Positions 17,026 through 26,642 of a stretch of DNA of 64,000 nucleotides are shown one piece after another. Under the pieces are notes generated by a model that saw nothing but the letters and a program-made list of their open reading frames with translations, searched no databases and was not told the origin of the DNA. The stretch comes from Hydrogenophaga sp. GTDB taxonomy: Bacteria > Pseudomonadota > Gammaproteobacteria > Burkholderiales > Burkholderiaceae_C. The DNA lies in the NCBI RefSeq assembly GCF_030651625.1, contig NZ_JAUSCF010000004.1, positions 1 through 64,000 of the forward strand. The letters run 5' to 3'. Every line of letters begins with the position of its first letter. The stretch's first letter is position 1. A program made the position numbers and the translations under genes.

Positions 17026-18234
17026 TCAGCGTGGCCACAGCACCCACATCTGCAACGGCTGCTTGAGCGCCGCGGCGGTGATGTACGACTCATCGGTCCA
17101 ACCACCCCAGCCCGTGAACAGGTCGGCGCGCACCGCGCCCAGAATGGCCCCCCCCGTGTCTTGCGCCATGACCAGTTTTTGCTGGTTCAGGGTGGGTCCC
17201 TGCGTGGCCAGCCAGACCGGCGTGCCATAAGGGATGCTCTGTGGATCGACCGCAATGGAACGGCCTGGCGTGAGCGGCACGCCCTGGGCGCCGCGCGGGC
17301 CGAAACGGGCGTCGAATTCACTCAGCACCTCTTCCCGGAAAAACACGGTGCGCGGATTGCTCCACAGCATGTCGTTGAGACGTTGCGGGTTCCGCGCCGC
17401 CCAGGCCTTGATGGCATCCCAGGAGGCTTCGCGGATCGCGCGCTGATCGAGCAGCCAGCGACCCACACTCTGGTAGGTGTGGCCATTGTGGGCGGCGTAG
17501 GCCACCCGGACCTGTCTCTGGCTGCCGTCGGCCTCGGTGATGTTGAGGCGGCCGGAACCCTGGATCTGCAGGATGAGGGCATCAATGGGATCGGCCAGCC
17601 AGGCGATCGCTCGGCCTTGCAGGGCCGCCTGAGCAGCGGGCAGGGTGTCGATGTCGCGTCGGCTGTACCAGGTCTGCCCGGCACGCAGGCCGGGTGGCGG
17701 CTCGTAAAGCGGCGTTCGGTGTGTGGCGGTGGGCACGCGCGTGGCGTTCATGATGGGCTCGTAGTACCCGGTCAGCAAGCCCTCGGGCACGCTGCCATCG
17801 GGTTCGCTCACCCGGTAGGGCACGAAACGCTGCACCACCCAGGCCTGCTGCTCGGCCGGCGTGGCGATCGAGAGTTGTCGCACCTCGGCACACAAGGCCG
17901 CCTGACCGGGCGCGGGGCGTTCGCAGCCGCGCACCCAGGCGTTCCAGACCTCGTGCAGGCTGTCATTCCCCCAGCCAGGCAACTCGGCCCACCGCACAGG
18001 CGTCCAGCGGCTTTTGCCGCGTTGCAACGCTGGTGGCAGCGGCTCGGTTCCGTCAACAACCGGCGCCGGGGCGACCGCGGGTGCCCTGGGTGACGGCAGG
18101 GGTGCTGGCTCGGGCAAGATCGCGCAGGCGCCCAGGCTTCCTACAATCCAGACAACGGCGAACACACGCGCCGCTCGCGCCCATGGTCCTGACTGGCCCC
18201 CTGCGCACCCGGAAAAACCAACCTTGCTCACCAT
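17026..18234 (-). CDS. mltA: Membrane-bound lytic murein transglycosylase A (MltA)
   Basis: MltA is an outer-membrane lipoprotein that cleaves peptidoglycan glycan strands to 1,6-anhydromuropeptides. From ATG 18234 the protein is 402 residues with a hydrophobic leader and lipobox VGSLGAC. The MltA domain follows (LTGYYEPIMNATRVPT ... DALILQIQGSGRL), then the 3D domain containing the catalytic aspartate in MAQDTGGAILG. An upstream in-frame ATG at 18264 would overlap the divergent small gene's start. Length and domains match betaproteobacterial MltA. It is transcribed toward cysQ with the repeat pair between them. Confidence 0.93.
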   Translation of the reverse strand: MVSKVGFSGCAGGQSGPWARAARVFAVVWIVGSLGACAILPEPAPLPSPRAPAVAPAPVVDGTEPLPPALQRGKSRWTPVRWAELPGWGNDSLHEVWNAWVRGCERPAPGQAALCAEVRQLSIATPAEQQAWVVQRFVPYRVSEPDGSVPEGLLTGYYEPIMNATRVPTATHRTPLYEPPPGLRAGQTWYSRRDIDTLPAAQAALQGRAIAWLADPIDALILQIQGSGRLNITEADGSQRQVRVAYAAHNGHTYQSVGRWLLDQRAIREASWDAIKAWAARNPQRLNDMLWSNPRTVFFREEVLSEFDARFGPRGAQGVPLTPGRSIAVDPQSIPYGTPVWLATQGPTLNQQKLVMAQDTGGAILGAVRADLFTGWGGWTDESYITAAALKQPLQMWVLWPR

Positions 18235-18262
18235 TGCACTTGCTGCTCCTGAAATCTGATCC

Positions 18263-18448
18263 ATGACCCTGTTGTTGCTGGAAGCGCTCGGTGCGCTGGT
18301 CTTGCTTGTCTTCATTGTGTGGTGGACGATGTTCTCTGGCCGCAACAAGGGTGAGTTGCCAGCCGAAGTGGAGCGTGAGAAGGCTGGAAGGGTGTCTGTT
18401 GACGAGGCTCCCGCAGGGAGCAAAGACCGACCGCCCCCCGGCCCATGA
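18263..18448 (+). CDS. Small single-pass membrane protein (hypothetical)
   Basis: A 61-residue frame with one N-terminal membrane helix (LLEALGALVLLVFIVWWTMF, about residues 5-24) and a charged cytoplasmic-type tail (GRNKGELPAEVEREKAGR). The Ala/Leu/Val helix followed by a lysine/glutamate tail looks like a genuine small membrane protein, and I have the impression of similar short proteins beside mltA in related genomes. No clear ribosome binding site precedes ATG 18263. It is divergent from mltA with only about 28 bases between the starts. No function can be assigned. Confidence 0.5.
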   Translation: MTLLLLEALGALVLLVFIVWWTMFSGRNKGELPAEVEREKAGRVSVDEAPAGSKDRPPPGP

Positions 18449-18517
18449 TCCCATCGCGTGCCACTGCACGCACCGGGAGACTGCGTGAGCGAACTCGGGA
18501 ATGGCCCATCGCTGGCC

Positions 18518-19147
18518 TCATGAGAGGCGCAGCGCGTTGGCCAGTTCCACCGCCGACTTCACGCACATCTTGTCGAACACCCTTGAGCGGTGGACCTCCA
18601 CGGTGCGCACGCTGATGTTGAGCTGATCCGCCACCAGTTTGTTGGGCAGCCCTTCCACCACCAGCCGCATCACATCGCGCTCGCGATCTGTGAGGCTGGC
18701 CAGACGGGCCTGCATCTCGTGCTGCTGCCGCCGCTGCGCCAGCACCTGCGCCGACTGGGCCAGCGCCTGTTCAATACGATCCACCAGCACGTTGTCCGAA
18801 AAAGGCTTCTCGCAGAAATCGAAGGCGCCGCGCTTGACCGCATCGACCGCAGTGGGCACATCGGCATGACCAGAGAGGAAGATCACCGGCATGGCGGCTT
18901 GCCAGGGCAGGGTGAGCAGGTGCTCGAACAATGCCAGCCCGCTCATGCCGGGCATGCGCACATCGAGCAAGACGCAGGAAGGTGATCCCGGCGCATCGCG
19001 CCAGCTGTTCACCTCGGCCAGAAAGGCATCCGCACTGGCATAGCCCTCGCTCAGCAACCGACGGGTGCGCAACAACCACGACAGTGCGTCACGCACGCCG
19101 GCGTCGTCATCGACGAGAAAGATGCGGGCGTCGGGGTACTCGGTCAT
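18518..19147 (-). CDS. FixJ/LuxR-type response regulator
   Basis: A 209-residue two-component response regulator. Residues 8-120 form the receiver domain, with DDD at 13-15, phosphoacceptor D62 in LLDVRMPGMSG and a conserved KPF lysine. Residues 145-205 form the LuxR-type helix-turn-helix (LTDRERDVMRLVVEGLPNKL ... ISVRTVEVHR), typical of the FixJ/TodT/DctR branch. ATG 19147 is chosen; a longer frame begins inside the kinase gene. It lies 41 bp after the histidine kinase and is clearly its partner. Confidence 0.93.
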   Translation of the reverse strand: MTEYPDARIFLVDDDAGVRDALSWLLRTRRLLSEGYASADAFLAEVNSWRDAPGSPSCVLLDVRMPGMSGLALFEHLLTLPWQAAMPVIFLSGHADVPTAVDAVKRGAFDFCEKPFSDNVLVDRIEQALAQSAQVLAQRRQQHEMQARLASLTDRERDVMRLVVEGLPNKLVADQLNISVRTVEVHRSRVFDKMCVKSAVELANALRLS

Positions 19148-19188
19148 GGGCGGATCATAGTGGAGGCGTTTTCTGGAAAAGGCAGGCA

Positions 19189-21246
19189 TCACCCTGCCGG
19201 CAGGGTGAACCGGAACACCGTGCCGCGCGGCAGTGCCGGCTCGTGCACCAGCGCACCCCCGTGCTGCTCGATCACGGTGCGGCACAGGCTCAACCCCAGG
19301 CCCATGCCTTCGGCCTTGGTGGTGAAAAACGGGGTGAACAGCTTGTTCTGCACTTCCGGGCTCATGCCTTCGCCGTGATCGGTCACGGTGAACTCAACCC
19401 AGCGCTTGTGTGCCCGCCCCGCAGACTGCTGGCGCAGCAAGGCCACGCGCAGGCTCAGCACGCGCAGGCCACTCTGGGAGACGGGGTCACCAATGGGCAT
19501 CGCCTGCATGCCATTGCGCGCCAGATTGAGCAACACCTGTTCAACCATGGTGCGGTCGCAGAGCACGGATGGACAGTCGTCCGCCACCGAGATCTGCAAA
19601 CGGATGTCCTGTTTCTTTGCCTGGAGGTTCAGCAGGGGCTGGATGGCATCGACCAGTGCGGCCGGTGCAACCGCTTCGCGCACATGCTCACGGCGTCGCA
19701 CGAAATCGGCCACGCTCTTGATGACGCGGCCCGCGCGATCTGCCTGCTCGCCGATCCGCCGCATGGCCAGTTGCAGGTCGGCCTGAGGCAAGCCAGCGAT
19801 CGGACCGTCCAGCAGGTTGAGCGTGCCGGTGGCGTAGCTGGAGATGGCCGCCAGGGGCTGATTGAGCTCGTGGCTGAGCAGCGACGCCATCTCACCCACC
19901 GTGGCCAGTCGGGCGGTCGCCTGAAGGCGCTCCTGGGACGTGCGATTGAGATCTTCCACCCTGCGCTGCTCGGTCATGTCCACGATGGCACTCATGTAAC
20001 CGGTCTGTATTCCCTGGGCGTCGATCAGCGGGGCTTCGATGATCAGCACTGGGAAGCGCGTGCCGTCCTTGCGCTGGAACATCGACTCATAGCCCTCGCG
20101 CGGCAGCGTCTGCCCAGCCAATCGAACCGCCTGCCGTTGCTGGTACTCGTCCACCAGTTCGGGGGGCCACCACGGCGCTGGCAGCCCGGTGCCGATGAGC
20201 TCCTCAGGACCAAAGCCCACCATCTGGCAGAAGGCCGGATTGACATAGGTCACCCGCCCCTGCATGTCGCGCGCCCGCAGACCGGTGACAAGCGAGTTCT
20301 CCATGGCGTTGCGAAAGGCCAGCGCATCGGCCAGATTGTGTTCAGCGCGCTGACGTCGCCGCATGTCGCGCCCCAGCATGGCCATCACCGCCAGCAACGC
20401 CAGTGACAGCGCGCCCACCACCGCGGTGAGCATGTTGGGGAACAGGCCGTAAAAGCCGGTGCGGCTCACGCGCGGGCTCTCCAGCTGCAGCATCAGGGAA
20501 TTGCCCGGCAGATCCAGCAAGGTGCTGGCGCGCAGCACGCGCCGGTCGCCCTGGATCGCGCTGTGTACCGCCAGCCGGGTACCGTCTGCCTCGGTGAAGG
20601 CCAGGCCATGCCCCCGCAGCATGTCCTTGTTGCCCAGCTCATCCAGAATGCCCGGCAGCGAATAGGTGGCCACCAGGAAACCGTTGGGCGCGCCCGCCCG
20701 CACCACGGGCAGGCACATTTCCATGAACTCCATGCCCATGCCTTCGCGCATGGGCCAGAAATAGCTGGGGGAAAACGCCGGCCCCGACAGGCGGCGCGCG
20801 GCTTCGCAGGCCTGCCGCATGTCCGGCAGGGCCGCTTCCCGTCCCATGCTGCCAAACGGCTCTGCCATGTAGGGGGTATTGCGAGAGGCGATCAGGCTGG
20901 TGGCGTTGTCACGCCATTCCAGCCGCACCATTTCACGGTGACGGGCCAGCACCTCGGAAGCCGGCGCCATCCAGGAGTCGGGCGTGGGCACCACACTGTG
21001 CAAGGACTGCAGGGTTTGCACATTGCGGATCAGCGCACTGCGAATGTCGCTGGCCACCGCAGCGGCGTCGCGCTCCACCGCGGCCTGGTCGCGCGACTCT
21101 TCGTATTCACGCGCCAGAAACACCAGCACGCCCAGCAGCAAGGCCACCAGCAGCAGCAATGCGCCCCAGAGCAGCCAACGCCGCGAACGCAAGGCACTGC
21201 GCGGACGCACAGGCAAGGAAGGGTAGGGAGAAGCGGCTACAGTCAC
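19189..21246 (-). CDS. PAS-containing sensor histidine kinase
   Basis: A 685-residue membrane kinase, GTG start preceded by GAGGAAAT. A first membrane segment (about 24-46) and a second (about 275-295) bracket a periplasmic sensor domain. A PAS domain (MQGRVTYVNPAFCQMVGFG) with a PAC segment follows. HisKA has the phosphoacceptor near residue 458 in SHELNQPLAAISSYATG. The HATPase domain has N and G boxes (NLARNGMQAM, GEGMSPEV, TTKAEGMGLGLSLC). The domain order and the FixJ-type partner resemble DctS/DctR pairs that control C4-dicarboxylate uptake in relatives. That role is only a possibility, since no transporter is nearby. Confidence 0.9.
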   Translation of the reverse strand: MTVAASPYPSLPVRPRSALRSRRWLLWGALLLLVALLLGVLVFLAREYEESRDQAAVERDAAAVASDIRSALIRNVQTLQSLHSVVPTPDSWMAPASEVLARHREMVRLEWRDNATSLIASRNTPYMAEPFGSMGREAALPDMRQACEAARRLSGPAFSPSYFWPMREGMGMEFMEMCLPVVRAGAPNGFLVATYSLPGILDELGNKDMLRGHGLAFTEADGTRLAVHSAIQGDRRVLRASTLLDLPGNSLMLQLESPRVSRTGFYGLFPNMLTAVVGALSLALLAVMAMLGRDMRRRQRAEHNLADALAFRNAMENSLVTGLRARDMQGRVTYVNPAFCQMVGFGPEELIGTGLPAPWWPPELVDEYQQRQAVRLAGQTLPREGYESMFQRKDGTRFPVLIIEAPLIDAQGIQTGYMSAIVDMTEQRRVEDLNRTSQERLQATARLATVGEMASLLSHELNQPLAAISSYATGTLNLLDGPIAGLPQADLQLAMRRIGEQADRAGRVIKSVADFVRRREHVREAVAPAALVDAIQPLLNLQAKKQDIRLQISVADDCPSVLCDRTMVEQVLLNLARNGMQAMPIGDPVSQSGLRVLSLRVALLRQQSAGRAHKRWVEFTVTDHGEGMSPEVQNKLFTPFFTTKAEGMGLGLSLCRTVIEQHGGALVHEPALPRGTVFRFTLPAG

Positions 21247-21360
21247 CGGGTTGATTTCCTCGCGTTATGGGGAAGGCACATCAACGACACCTGAGGGGGC
21301 GCAGCAGCGAGGTCCAGAGGCGAGCATGAACAGTTAGACAGGACCAGTCCAGCACGAGCG

Positions 21361-21496
21361 AGATGCCCCAATCCATGGGCGACGAGGGTCCGGCTTCGCC
21401 GGCCCAAAACGCCGTCCCCCTCCAAGCCGAAGGCGCAAGAGGGGGAAGACGCGCAAGCGGCGCAGGGGGTGACGCCGTACCTCGGCGCAGGGGGTG
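21361..21496 (+). repeat. Dispersed intergenic repeat, full copy (copy 3)
   Basis: The most complete copy: AGATGCCCCAATCCATGGGC, a CCGGCTTCGCCGG hairpin, GCCGTCCCCCTCC, GCCGAAGGCGC, AGAGGGGGAAGACGC, then two GGCGCAGGGGGT repeats. It lies between the kinase gene start and the end of the nitrilase-family gene and serves as the reference for the truncated copy beside the IS110-type end. Confidence 0.65.
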
Positions 21497-21506
21497 CCTC
21501 CTATCC

Positions 21507-22313
21507 TCACAACCTGCGATGCTGCAAAGAAGGCAGCTGCTCCCGCACGCCATGCAAACGTTGAATATCCAGCTCTGCCATCACCACACCCGGCCCCTCG
21601 GACTGCATCGCCAGGATCTCGCCCCAAGGGTCGACCACCATGCTGTGGCCCCAGGTGCGCCGGCCATTTTCATGACGACCGCCCTGCGCGCTGGCGATCA
21701 CATACGCCTGATTTTCAATGGCACGCGCACGCAACAGCACCTCCCAGTGGGCAGACCCTGTGGTGTGGGTGAAGGCGGCTGGCACCAGCAGAACGTCGGC
21801 GGCGAGCGCGCGGTACAGCTCGGCAAAACGCAGGTCGTAACAGACGCTCTGACCAATGCGCCAGTCTTGGCCGGCGCGCGAGCGAAGGTCAAAGCTCGTG
21901 GGGGTATCGCCTGCCAGCAACACCGCCGACTCGTCGTAGCGCTCCCGGCCGTTGTCGTAGCGAAACAGGTGGATCTTGTCGTAGCGGCTGATCTGGGTGC
22001 CCTTGGGATTGAAGGTCAGCGATGCGTTGGCGACGTGGGTGGGATCGTCTGTGGCCATGGGCAGCGTGCCGCCCACGATGCAGAGCTTCAGATCGCGGGC
22101 CACGTCAGACAGGAAATCCTGCACCGTGCCCAGGCCCGGTGTCTCGGCAATAACGAGTTTGTCTTCGTCCTTCTGGCCCATGAAGCAGAAGTACTCGGGC
22201 AGCACCGCCAGTTCGGCACCGGCACTGGCTGCCTGGCGCAACAGACGCAGGGCCTCGCTGAGGTTGGCATCCAGGCTGATGCCGGAGACCATTTGAATGG
22301 CGGCGACTTTCAT
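21507..22313 (-). CDS. Carbon-nitrogen hydrolase family protein (Nit1/omega-amidase-like)
   Basis: A 268-residue nitrilase-superfamily amidase with the full catalytic triad: E40 in VLPEYF, K113 in YDKIHLF and C158 in SVCYDLRF. Close bacterial relatives hydrolyse deaminated glutathione or omega-amides of keto acids, as part of metabolite repair. The length and the single-domain cytosolic layout fit that branch. It follows yhdP on the same strand at 80 bp, an arrangement common in betaproteobacteria, and may share its transcript. The exact substrate cannot be told from sequence alone. Confidence 0.9.
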   Translation of the reverse strand: MKVAAIQMVSGISLDANLSEALRLLRQAASAGAELAVLPEYFCFMGQKDEDKLVIAETPGLGTVQDFLSDVARDLKLCIVGGTLPMATDDPTHVANASLTFNPKGTQISRYDKIHLFRYDNGRERYDESAVLLAGDTPTSFDLRSRAGQDWRIGQSVCYDLRFAELYRALAADVLLVPAAFTHTTGSAHWEVLLRARAIENQAYVIASAQGGRHENGRRTWGHSMVVDPWGEILAMQSEGPGVVMAELDIQRLHGVREQLPSLQHRRL

Positions 22314-22393
22314 GGCAGATCCTCACTAGAAAAGGGCAAGTGCGGCCGCATGCGCCCCGGCACCCTGGGGCCGCAAACGCACATCGACCGAGC

Positions 22394-25300
22394 TTACTCG
22401 ACGGGGGCAGGTTTCCGGGTCTCGGGCGGCGGGGTCATCGGCACATTGCGGACCTGTTTCACCACCTGCGGATCGGCCCAGCTGCCCGTGATGCGGAACT
22501 CCTGTGTGGTGGCGCTTTGCAAGGGTTCGCGAAGCAGGAACTGCGCCAGAAACGTGCCGAGCCCCACGGCCGGGTTGATGGCGGTGGCGATCAGCGCGGC
22601 GGTACCGGCATTGATCTCGGGCACCACCACCACCTTGAGATCCTGCTCTTCGCGCCCGATGTCGGCCGTGCCTTCCATCAGCACCGCCGCATTGACGCCC
22701 TTCATCTGCAGGTTGTTGGTCGACATCACACCCTTGTCGATGCGCGCATCGCCGCGCACGAAATCGAAAGCGAAACCTTCGGAGAACACATCGCGGAAAT
22801 CGAGTGCCAGTCGCCGGGGCAGTGCCTGCAGGCTCAGCACGCCGAGCAGCTTGGCCGCCCCCGGCTCCACCTGCAGGAATTGCCCACTGGCCACGTCGGC
22901 CCGCAGCTGGCCCGAAAGGCTGGGGTAGTCGAGCGCCAGCGGAGAACCCGCCCAACCAATGCGCCCCTCGATCTGCCCCTTGCCGCCGCGCACCACGCCT
23001 TCACGACCAAACCGCTCCAGCAGCTTGCCCGAGTCGTCAATGTCGAGCCGGAAATTCAACGCTGTGCGCCGGGGGGCGTCAGAGGCAGTCGTACCCGTTG
23101 GCGTCTCCAGGGCGGCCCAGTTGCCGGTGGCGCTCAGCCGGGCTTCGGGCACACGCATGGCAAGCCGGTTCAGCCGCCACTCTCGTATCCGCCCTGCACC
23201 TCCCACGTTGACCGCCTCGATTTCCACTCGGCCCAGGCGCCGGGTGCCCAGCACGAGGTCGTCGACCGCGATGTCCAGTGCGGGCACGCTTCCAGGTTGC
23301 TGCAATCGCTGCTCCACGTCGGTGGCGGCACTGGGGGGCAGATCCAGCCTGGCCAGACGGGCGTAAATGCTGCCGGCGCTGATGCCGCCTGAGGGCCGGT
23401 ATTCCACGTAACCGTTGAGCTCGTCGGCGTCGATGTTGGCGCGCCACTGCGTGCCCACGCGCGAGCCACCCACGACCACCTTGTTGAAACTGCGCCCGTC
23501 CGCGGTGATGCGGTTGGCTCGCACGGCCACGGTGGTGGGCAGGTAACCCAGCGTCCCATCGCCGGTTGGACCGGTGGTGCCCGTGCTCGCACCGGTTGCA
23601 GGGAGGCTCACCTCCACGCCAGTGGCAGACGAGAAAGCGTGCCTCCACTGATCGATGTCAAGCTGGTCCAGGGAAATGTTGGCCATCACACCTTGTGCAG
23701 GCAGCGGTGCCGATTCGCCCTCCCGCAAGCCGGCAGCCAGGCTGCCGCGCAGCACGCGGGGTTCCGCTTGACCCAGATCGCGCTCGTATTGCAGCGCCAG
23801 CACAGGCGCCGCAGGCGGGCCCAGCGAAACACTCAGGCGATCAACGCTGGCCTGTTCCCCGACCACCGACAACACCGCACTCTCGAATCTCAGCGGCATG
23901 TTCGCATCAGCCGCCTTGTTCAAAGGCGCCGGCAAGTTCAGCGCCAATCCTTGCAAGCTGCTGGTGACGATCAACTCGGGTTCGCCGCCCCGAAAACCCA
24001 GTTGCGCGGCATAGCCTGTGCTCCCGCTGGTGTTCAGGAACAGGCGTGAGACAAAGCCCAGACCGGCTTGCTGAAGCCCCACGGCGCTCGCCGTACCCTG
24101 TCCACGAAACCGGATCGGCGAGGGCTGACCGGGCTCATCCGCGGACATGCCGCCTTCAAAACGCACCACGCCGCCGTACAACCTGGCCTGGGCGTTGGTG
24201 ATGTCGAAACCGCGGTCGGTGAACTGCAACAACCCGGTGGCGCCGGCAAGCAACGGAGAAAGCGGACTGATCTGCACGTCATTGCCCGGGAAGCGCACCG
24301 AACCCCTGACCTGCGCAGCATCCACGTCGGACAAAGGCAGACTCAGGTCAAAGCCCAGATCCACCACACCATTCATCTGCGCTTGCGTCAGCGCACGCCC
24401 GGTCAGGTCGTTCAGCGGCGATGTCTTCAGCACCTCCAGCACCTCGACCGCAGGCCCGGCGGCATGCGCCTTGACCAGCAAGGTGGCACGCTCCGACAGA
24501 TCGTCGATTCGGACCTCACCGCGGCTCAGGCTCACGTTCGGCGCACCCTGCAACCCGGCGGAGATGTCGGTGATGCGCAGCGACGCGCGATCCAGTACCA
24601 GCTGACCGCTCACTTTTTGCAGTGCCGGCCAGGGTGTGGCTCCTTCTGAGCGCAGGAAGGGGGGCGCATAGGCCAGGTCCACATCCTGCAAGCGGGCCGC
24701 AATGCGGAAAACGCCCACGCTTCCCGGTGTGTCGAAGGGCAGGTCGTCGACCTCGCCACGCACCCGGAACTCCACCCGACTGGAGGTCCCGCCAAGCAAG
24801 GCCTCGCGCACATAGCGCCGCGAATCAGGGCCCACGCTCAGGGGCAGGTAGCGGTGGGTGCTGGTCGCCAGCGCGCGGGTCAGGGTGGCGTCAAGCTCCA
24901 GCACGCCGGGAAAACGCGTGCCCGCGGGGTTGGTGTCGGGATCGCTGGTGCGCCAGCGCACCTTCGCCGTGCCCTCGGCATCGGCATTGGCCATGCGCAC
25001 CTGGTCCAGATCGACCTCGATCCGCTCGCCCTTCACACGCCACACCGCATCGGCCTGAAGCCGCTGCAACGGCAAATCGGTGGCCTCGAACACGCCGGGG
25101 AGTTCAAGCTGACCGTCGGTCAGATCCAGGCGCGCCTTGCCTCCTTCGCGATTGAAATCGAAGTCCACCGTCGCACCCACCAGCCCGGGGCGACCTGGCA
25201 ACGGGTAATCGCCCCGCGATGACCTGCGCTCACTTTTTTCACCCCTCAGCGTCAAACCCACCACACGCCCCTTGGCCCAGTAATTTCCGCCCGGCCACAC

Positions 25301-26629
25301 CCTGGCTGGAGCCTCGGCCAGCCCAGGGCCATTGGTCCATGGGTCAGGTTCCCAGCGCGCATCCAGTCCCTGGACGCGCCCCACCGGTTGCAAGCTGTCC
25401 AGCATCTGGTGCGCGAACCCATCCAGCGGCAGGCGGGTGGCAATGGCGCTCAGCGCCGCCAGATCCACCTGGTCGGCGCTGAGCGCGGTCGAACCTGGCC
25501 TGCCGCCCGCGTAACCCGCCACATGCACCACCCGCACCCGCCCACCAGGCCAGATCTGGCCCTCTGCGGTGCGAAAGCGCAGGTCATCGGTGGAGAACGA
25601 AAATCCGTCGGCGCTCCACTGCGCTGCCAGACCGCCCTGGATCTCGTCGAGCGCCAGCGCAGGCAGGGTCGGACCCAGCCGCACCTGGACCTGGCGCAAA
25701 TCCAGTTCGGTGCTGGCACCAGTGACGGCGCCACGCTTCACGTCGGCCCAGGCCTTGAGCGCGCCCTGACCGCCAGCGACCTCCAGGTCCCATTCCGACA
25801 AGTCGACGTAGGCGCGCAAACGGGCCACGTCCACACGCCGGAAGTCGGCAAAAAGATCACCGTCCCATTGCCGCCAGCGGGCGGGGGCCTCTTCCTGATT
25901 GCCTTGACCAAGGGCCAGCAACGGTTGCCGAAATCGCGCCACCAGACTGAAACGGTCGCCCCATTCGGCCGGCGGCGTGGCATCCAGCCTGAACTGGTGA
26001 TTGCGACCGGTATGGCGGGCCACAAAATCGAGCGCCGAAAGCGCCAGCGGCGGCTGGCCGCGCAAATCGTCGGTCCAGCGCACGGTACCCTGCCGGATCG
26101 CGAATTCCCTCTGGGAGAAAAACCAGTCGGCGGCATCATCATCCTCGCTGTTCGACCCGGACAGGTCCAGGCCGGCCACTTCGATACGGCCCTCGCCGGT
26201 GCGACGCACATCCAGCACCGGACGGTCGATCACCACCTGTTCCACGCCACCGCGCCAGATCGAGGCCACCGACAGCGCGACGCGCACCTGGGGCAACTCC
26301 AGGGCCGCACGACCATGTGCGTCATACAGCCTGACATCCTGCAGCTCGATCACCGGTACGAAAGCGGGCAGCAGCCCCTGTTTGACGGAGGTGGTCTCGG
26401 CGCGGATGCTGCCCACTGTCACGGGAACCCCAACCGCTGCGCTCGCCCACCGTTCCAGCTCAGGACGCCACTCGCCGATTCGCGGCACAATCCACCAATG
26501 GAGCGTTCCCCAGGTCAACGCAAACAGGCTCCACGATGCCAACACGAGCCACAACAGCAGCCGTGCAGCCACCGAGAAAGTCTTGAGGATTCGCGTGGCG
26601 GGTGCGATCGACGCCGGGCTTTGTTTCAT
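22394..26629 (-). CDS. YhdP family AsmA-like envelope protein
   Basis: A very large protein (1411 residues from ATG 26629; a GTG two codons upstream is possible). An N-terminal membrane helix sits at about residues 20-45 and a long beta-rich periplasmic body follows. The C-terminus carries the AsmA/TIGR02099-type region (DIGREEQDLKVVVVPEIN, GTAALIATAINPAVGLGTF). Family knowledge: YhdP and other AsmA-like proteins form periplasm-spanning bridges that carry phospholipid to the outer membrane. The gene is divergent from glnE, with start codons only about 14 bases apart, so the two promoters must lie inside the opposite coding regions or overlap. Confidence 0.92.
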   Translation of the reverse strand: MKQSPASIAPATRILKTFSVAARLLLWLVLASWSLFALTWGTLHWWIVPRIGEWRPELERWASAAVGVPVTVGSIRAETTSVKQGLLPAFVPVIELQDVRLYDAHGRAALELPQVRVALSVASIWRGGVEQVVIDRPVLDVRRTGEGRIEVAGLDLSGSNSEDDDAADWFFSQREFAIRQGTVRWTDDLRGQPPLALSALDFVARHTGRNHQFRLDATPPAEWGDRFSLVARFRQPLLALGQGNQEEAPARWRQWDGDLFADFRRVDVARLRAYVDLSEWDLEVAGGQGALKAWADVKRGAVTGASTELDLRQVQVRLGPTLPALALDEIQGGLAAQWSADGFSFSTDDLRFRTAEGQIWPGGRVRVVHVAGYAGGRPGSTALSADQVDLAALSAIATRLPLDGFAHQMLDSLQPVGRVQGLDARWEPDPWTNGPGLAEAPARVWPGGNYWAKGRVVGLTLRGEKSERRSSRGDYPLPGRPGLVGATVDFDFNREGGKARLDLTDGQLELPGVFEATDLPLQRLQADAVWRVKGERIEVDLDQVRMANADAEGTAKVRWRTSDPDTNPAGTRFPGVLELDATLTRALATSTHRYLPLSVGPDSRRYVREALLGGTSSRVEFRVRGEVDDLPFDTPGSVGVFRIAARLQDVDLAYAPPFLRSEGATPWPALQKVSGQLVLDRASLRITDISAGLQGAPNVSLSRGEVRIDDLSERATLLVKAHAAGPAVEVLEVLKTSPLNDLTGRALTQAQMNGVVDLGFDLSLPLSDVDAAQVRGSVRFPGNDVQISPLSPLLAGATGLLQFTDRGFDITNAQARLYGGVVRFEGGMSADEPGQPSPIRFRGQGTASAVGLQQAGLGFVSRLFLNTSGSTGYAAQLGFRGGEPELIVTSSLQGLALNLPAPLNKAADANMPLRFESAVLSVVGEQASVDRLSVSLGPPAAPVLALQYERDLGQAEPRVLRGSLAAGLREGESAPLPAQGVMANISLDQLDIDQWRHAFSSATGVEVSLPATGASTGTTGPTGDGTLGYLPTTVAVRANRITADGRSFNKVVVGGSRVGTQWRANIDADELNGYVEYRPSGGISAGSIYARLARLDLPPSAATDVEQRLQQPGSVPALDIAVDDLVLGTRRLGRVEIEAVNVGGAGRIREWRLNRLAMRVPEARLSATGNWAALETPTGTTASDAPRRTALNFRLDIDDSGKLLERFGREGVVRGGKGQIEGRIGWAGSPLALDYPSLSGQLRADVASGQFLQVEPGAAKLLGVLSLQALPRRLALDFRDVFSEGFAFDFVRGDARIDKGVMSTNNLQMKGVNAAVLMEGTADIGREEQDLKVVVVPEINAGTAALIATAINPAVGLGTFLAQFLLREPLQSATTQEFRITGSWADPQVVKQVRNVPMTPPPETRKPAPVE

Positions 26630-26642
26630 GTCCACTCAAATT

